A stretch of 24,384 bases of DNA from the IMG/VR virus record IMGVR_UViG_3300033149_003963, positions 1 through 24,384 of that record, one strand, 5' to 3'. A program made the position numbers and the translations under genes. The notes below the pieces were generated by a model, which saw only the letters and a program-made list of their open reading frames with translations, made no database searches and was not told the DNA's origin. This document shows, piece by piece, positions 21,860 through 24,384 of the stretch (the stretch's first letter is position 1; each line of letters opens with the position of its first letter). The stretch comes from a virus.

Positions 21860-23445
21860 CCGGCCTTGCTAATCAACCTATCAGGGTGCGCCTGGATTGT
21901 GATGGCGTCACCGGCGTCGCCGTCCGCCCCATCCTCGGTCAGCACCACATCTCTCAAGAGCGGCACCACGAATGCGGCCTCGAAATAGCTGTGAATGAGT
22001 GCGTCGTTGGTCACCAGGTCGTCCGTGTTGACCGCGCTCAGAATGTGCCACTCATTGTGGCCTGGGAAGGTGCCCTCCTGCACCAGCAGCACCGACGTGC
22101 CGTCCTCGTGGGCGACGGCGGTGGTCCCGTTCGCACCACGGGCGGTGATGGTGATGTCGTTGCCTACGACGTTGGTGTATGTTATCTCCTCGTCATCAAT
22201 GAGCAGGGTTCCCGAAGTGGGGAAACCTGAGGCGTCGGTGACGGTGAGGGTCATGTCATCATGGGCGAACAACCCACCCTCGTTGATGGTGGTGAAGGCC
22301 AGGCAGACGAATGCGTTGTCGGCGACCGCGAAGTTTCCCAGGGTGGGGGCGTCGAGCAGGATGAGACCCTCGTTGTGGTCAACGTCGTGAATGGTCGCCC
22401 ATTCGTCGGTAGGGGTGTCATCCACGATGCGGATGTAGTCACCAGGCCTGAAGGCCGAGGCATCGGCGACGTGGAGTTCGTCATCGGCCAGGCAGTCCTC
22501 CGTCAGCAGCTCAGGTGAGGTGTGGTCCTTGACGAGGATATAGTTGCCGACCTGCCAGTTGGGGGTGCCGCTGCCGATGCCGGTGGAGTTGAGTGTCGTG
22601 CCCCCCGCCGACGAGAGTGAGGTCAGCGCAGCCACGTCGAGGTCAACAAGCAGCCCCTCCCGCGCTGACACGCGAATGGTCGGGGTGTAGGTGTGGACTT
22701 TGTAGACCGCCGTGCCGGTGTTATGAGCGGCGGCTGCGGTGCCATACTGGGCGCGGGTGAGGGTGGTGAAGCTCGTGGCGGTCTTGCCCCCGTAGGCGAT
22801 GGCCTCGTCGTCTACGATGATGTGGCCGGTGGCGGGGAAATCGCTGGTGTCCACAACGGTGATGGCGTCTGTCTCGTCGGAGGTGAGGCCGCCGTCGAGG
22901 GAGGTGGTCGGACCCTCACAGACCGCGTGAATGTCCGGCGTCCACGGATTGACCGCGCCCTTCGCGTCCACCAGGGCACGAAGTCGCGCCGCGCCTGCGG
23001 TTGCGGGGATGCCCCCGATGGCGGTGTGGCCGGTGGTGTGCAGGTGCGAGCAAAGGTTGGTCAATTCAGGGCATACATTCGTGCGGTCGAGCGCGCTGGC
23101 AATCTGCGCGTCGGCCCAACCCCGGTCGGCGGCGTAGCGGTGCGCCCTCCAGCGCCTCGCGGCTGCATACTGACGGATGGTGCCGTAGCCCCCAACCCCC
23201 TGGATGTGTTCAAGGAAATCAGAGAGGATGGGCTTGATGAGGGGGGAGAACTGCAAACCCTGGGCGATGTTGACATCCACCTGTTCGGCACCGAGGCCAA
23301 GGTCGGTCTCAACGTCGGGGTCGTCGGTGTCCGAGACACGGTCGTAGAAAGACCGGTCTCGCTGCGCTGCGGTGTGAACGTCGAGCCACGAGTCCGCAAT
23401 CCCGTCCCACACAAGCTGTCCGACTCGGTCGGCTATCAATGGCAT
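21856..23445 (-). CDS. Probable virion protein with repeated FCCH-like beta modules
   Basis: A 529-residue protein. The ATG at 23445 is preferred to an in-frame TTG nine bases earlier because GGGGAG lies nine bases before the ATG and abuts the TTG. Residues 1-185 are mixed helical with several Cys and His. After that come beta modules with a shared pattern: about 192-247 (TSDFPATG, then IIVDDEAIAYGG, then GTAAAAHNTGTAV), about 322-380 (DASAFRPGDYIRIVDD) and about 399-455 (DASGFPTSGTLLIDDEEI, then GTTAVAHEDGTSV). The first and third are clear copies. Such modules resemble the FCCH-like beta domains found in phage structural proteins, which is family knowledge applied by eye. The stop overlaps the small terminase start (ATGA). 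A head fibre or other surface component is likely; the exact role is unknown. Confidence 0.65.
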   Translation of the reverse strand: MPLIADRVGQLVWDGIADSWLDVHTAAQRDRSFYDRVSDTDDPDVETDLGLGAEQVDVNIAQGLQFSPLIKPILSDFLEHIQGVGGYGTIRQYAAARRWRAHRYAADRGWADAQIASALDRTNVCPELTNLCSHLHTTGHTAIGGIPATAGAARLRALVDAKGAVNPWTPDIHAVCEGPTTSLDGGLTSDETDAITVVDTSDFPATGHIIVDDEAIAYGGKTATSFTTLTRAQYGTAAAAHNTGTAVYKVHTYTPTIRVSAREGLLVDLDVAALTSLSSAGGTTLNSTGIGSGTPNWQVGNYILVKDHTSPELLTEDCLADDELHVADASAFRPGDYIRIVDDTPTDEWATIHDVDHNEGLILLDAPTLGNFAVADNAFVCLAFTTINEGGLFAHDDMTLTVTDASGFPTSGTLLIDDEEITYTNVVGNDITITARGANGTTAVAHEDGTSVLLVQEGTFPGHNEWHILSAVNTDDLVTNDALIHSYFEAAFVVPLLRDVVLTEDGADGDAGDAITIQAHPDRLISKAG

Positions 23446-23450
23446 AACCC

Positions 23451-23732
23451 TCAACTCCCCATGTCGGCTCTAGTCGGCCTAACCTCAAACTCCGTCTCGG
23501 TCTGCTCGTCGGCACGCTCCGGCCAGGTGTCTTCGAAGAGGCGCGGCGGTTCGTCCATCACTATCCTCGCACCCGGATACCTCAACCTCAACTCGGCAAG
23601 GCGCTCATCGGGCGTCTGGCCTGTCGGCAGGGCAACGGTTTGAGTCCGCGTCTTGCCACAACATCCGGCCTGAACCGTCAGCGTGGCGAGGTCGCCAGTT
23701 ATTTCAATTTTGACTACGCGGGCACGCGCCAC
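23451..23732 (-). CDS. Small protein of unknown function, first gene of the structural operon
   Basis: A 93-residue protein. I chose the GTG at 23732 because GGAGGAGG ends six bases before it. An upstream in-frame ATG at 23828 has no ribosome site and lies inside the leader palindrome. The N-terminal half (residues 5-37) alternates polar and hydrophobic residues around a Cys-Cys pair (AGCCGKTRTQTV), suggesting a small beta-sheet. The C-terminal 45 residues are charged and Pro/Glu-rich, probably flexible. The stop overlaps the region of the next gene's ribosome site, so the two are probably co-translated. I do not recognise a family; small genes just upstream of terminase are common and often uncharacterised. 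Confidence 0.6.
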   Translation of the reverse strand: MARARVVKIEITGDLATLTVQAGCCGKTRTQTVALPTGQTPDERLAELRLRYPGARIVMDEPPRLFEDTWPERADEQTETEFEVRPTRADMGS

Positions 23733-23812
23733 GAGCAACCTCCTCCAGACCCCGAACACAAGCCCCCTTTTGTTACATTCAGCACCCGAAGACGACCCCC
23801 CAAATGCGGAAG

Positions 23813-23855
23813 CCCCACCCGTTATCATCAGTTGGCGGTTGATGACCGGGTGGGG
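23813..23855 (-). promoter_or_regulatory. Large imperfect palindrome in the operon leader
   Basis: CCCCACCCG (23813-23821) pairs perfectly with CGGGTGGGG (23847-23855), and inside it TCATCA (23825-23830) pairs with TGATGA (23840-23845) around a nine-base loop, with a small asymmetric bulge between the two stems. If the promoter at 23920-23892 is used, this lies in the roughly 150-base leader before the first start codon at 23732. It could be an RNA control element or a second protein site. No T tract follows it. Confidence 0.45.
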
Positions 23856-23866
23856 TCATGGAGAAG

Positions 23867-23887
23867 CCCAACAACCTGTTGTTCGGG
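23867..23887 (-). promoter_or_regulatory. Operator-like inverted repeat at the expected transcription start
   Basis: AACAAC and GTTGTT face each other across a two-base centre, and the arms extend to CCC/GGG with one unpaired base, giving a 21-base near-palindrome. It begins about five bases downstream of the -10 box, so it covers the expected start point of the promoter. There is no T tract on either side, so it is not a terminator. A repressor or activator site is the natural reading; the binding protein is unknown. Confidence 0.45.
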
Positions 23888-23891
23888 AATC

Positions 23892-23920
23892 AGAATAGCA
23901 CGTTGAGGTGTGTGTGTCAA
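23892..23920 (-). promoter_or_regulatory. Sigma70-type promoter for the leftward structural operon
   Basis: On the minus strand, a perfect -35 box TTGACA (23920-23915) is separated by exactly 17 bases from TATTCT (23897-23892), which matches four of six positions of the -10 consensus. The expected start point is near 23885. It lies in the only gap of about 300 bases in the window and faces the whole run of minus-strand genes. The boxes are seen directly; activity is inferred. Confidence 0.65.
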
Positions 23921-23933
23921 CAGGGTGAGCGCC

Positions 23934-23955
23934 AAAAAACGGCCCAGGAGCGCCG
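23934..23955 (-). terminator. Candidate intrinsic terminator
   Basis: Read on the minus strand, CGGC and GCCG form a four-pair GC stem around an eight-base loop, followed directly by six Ts (23939-23934). It lies about 80 bases past the stop of the gene ending at 24035 and just before the promoter at 23920-23892, which is where a terminator separating two units would sit. The stem is short, so termination may be weak. Confidence 0.4.
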
Positions 23956-24034
23956 CGCTGCATTTCGATGGGGCAAGGCCCACACAAGAGCTTCGCGTCG
24001 CACCACGGCCCACCAAGCGACGCCGGTGAACCCG

Positions 24035-24352
24035 TTAGCGCATGGCCTGCAACACGAGGTGCGCGACCGCACTCTCGTGAGCAGCGTCGCCGGTGGTGAT
24101 GGCAACGCGGATGCCGTCGCGCTCACCCAGGGTGGGGGCGTCGGGCAACTCGAACTCAACTCCGCCCTCAGGCGCGGCGAGGGTGAGGGGCCGCGCCAGC
24201 GGACCCGCGCTCGCGGCGACGGTGGCTTCGCCCTCGACGCCCTCGGCGTGGAGGGTCGCCCTCGTCAGCCTGGCGGGGATGCACAGCGGTGAAAAGGCTC
24301 CGAGGAGCAGGCCAGGTGCGGCGTGGAGTGGTAGGGTGACCAGCAGTTTCAT
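24035..24352 (-). CDS. Small beta-rich protein of unknown function
   Basis: A 105-residue protein. The ATG at 24352 follows a clear Shine-Dalgarno GGAGG seven bases upstream, and the stop is TAA. There is no signal peptide or convincing membrane segment; the first 20 residues are moderately hydrophobic but rich in Pro and Ala. The rest is a run of short hydrophobic strands separated by Gly, Pro and acidic turns, with a LGERDGIRVAITTGDAA stretch near residues 75-91, the pattern of a small beta-sandwich virion protein. I do not recognise a family. It lies upstream of a candidate terminator and promoter, so it probably ends the preceding transcription unit rather than beginning the structural operon. 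Confidence 0.6.
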   Translation of the reverse strand: MKLLVTLPLHAAPGLLLGAFSPLCIPARLTRATLHAEGVEGEATVAASAGPLARPLTLAAPEGGVEFELPDAPTLGERDGIRVAITTGDAAHESAVAHLVLQAMR

Positions 24353-24384
24353 GTCGTCGCCTCCGATTCGCGAAACGTCCTCAG

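Noticed and set aside
23733-23828. Longer start (ATG 23828) of the first operon gene
   Set aside because: No ribosome site; the ATG lies within the leader palindrome, while GTG 23732 has GGAGGAGG six bases upstream.
23867-23887. Inverted repeat as a rho-independent terminator
   Set aside because: No T run follows it on either strand, and it sits downstream of a promoter rather than after a gene.
23828-24016. 62-residue minus-strand reading frame over the control region
   Set aside because: It runs through the terminator and promoter signals, lacks a ribosome site and does not read like a protein.
1-24384. CRISPR arrays, tRNA or rRNA genes, insertion sequences
   Set aside because: I saw no regularly spaced direct repeats with unique spacers, no cloverleaf-like segments with conserved loops, and no transposase frames; the only tandem repeat is coding.

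Overview
The window is a contiguous block of virion genes from a tailed double-stranded DNA phage or prophage. Every convincing gene is on the minus strand, so the text is read from right (24384) to left (1). The DNA is GC-rich, genes are tightly packed with 1-4 base overlaps (ATGA, TGATG) and mostly carry Shine-Dalgarno sites of the AAGGAG/GAGGTG type, so the host is a bacterium with ordinary SD-led translation. I see no host gene, tRNA, integrase, replication or lysis cassette, and I cannot name a host.

Layout from right to left. (1) 24352-23451: a small beta-rich protein, then about 300 bases without a gene holding a candidate terminator, a good sigma70-type leftward promoter (TTGACA-17-TATTCT), an operator-like inverted repeat at the expected start point and a large imperfect palindrome in the leader; then a 93-aa protein. 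This looks like the control region of the structural operon. (2) 23445-20035: a 529-aa protein with repeated beta modules, small terminase and large terminase. (3) 20041-13424, head: portal, Mu F/SPP1 gp7-like head morphogenesis protein, a two-segment membrane protein, a small unknown, a protease-scaffold fusion with internal start sites, a decoration-like protein and the major capsid protein. (4) 13340-10337, connector and tail shaft: Mu gp36-like adaptor, gpG-like morphogenesis protein, tail terminator-like protein, tail tube and a tail assembly chaperone pair joined by a probable -1 frameshift. (5) 10344-4003, tail tip: tape measure, an LVIVD-type beta-propeller protein, and a baseplate hub whose frame is split by one amber codon. 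(6) 4000-1, accessory and appendage genes: a LAGLIDADG homing endonuclease, a small unknown, two related appendage proteins (the second ending in ten FSYG repeats), a one-segment membrane protein, a small beta-barrel-like protein, and a beta-rich protein cut by the window edge.

The tube gene without a sheath gene and the G/GT-like chaperone point to a long non-contractile tail (siphovirus morphology). The head and connector genes look Mu-like (gpI/Z protease-scaffold, F, gp36, gpG), so the phage is a mosaic of a Mu-like head with a siphovirus tail. The most interesting points are the frameshift extension with no start codon of its own, the amber-split hub, the nested scaffold start, the promoter/operator region, the near-repeat flanking the homing endonuclease, the Cys/His motif shared by two tail-tip proteins, and the FSYG repeat tail.
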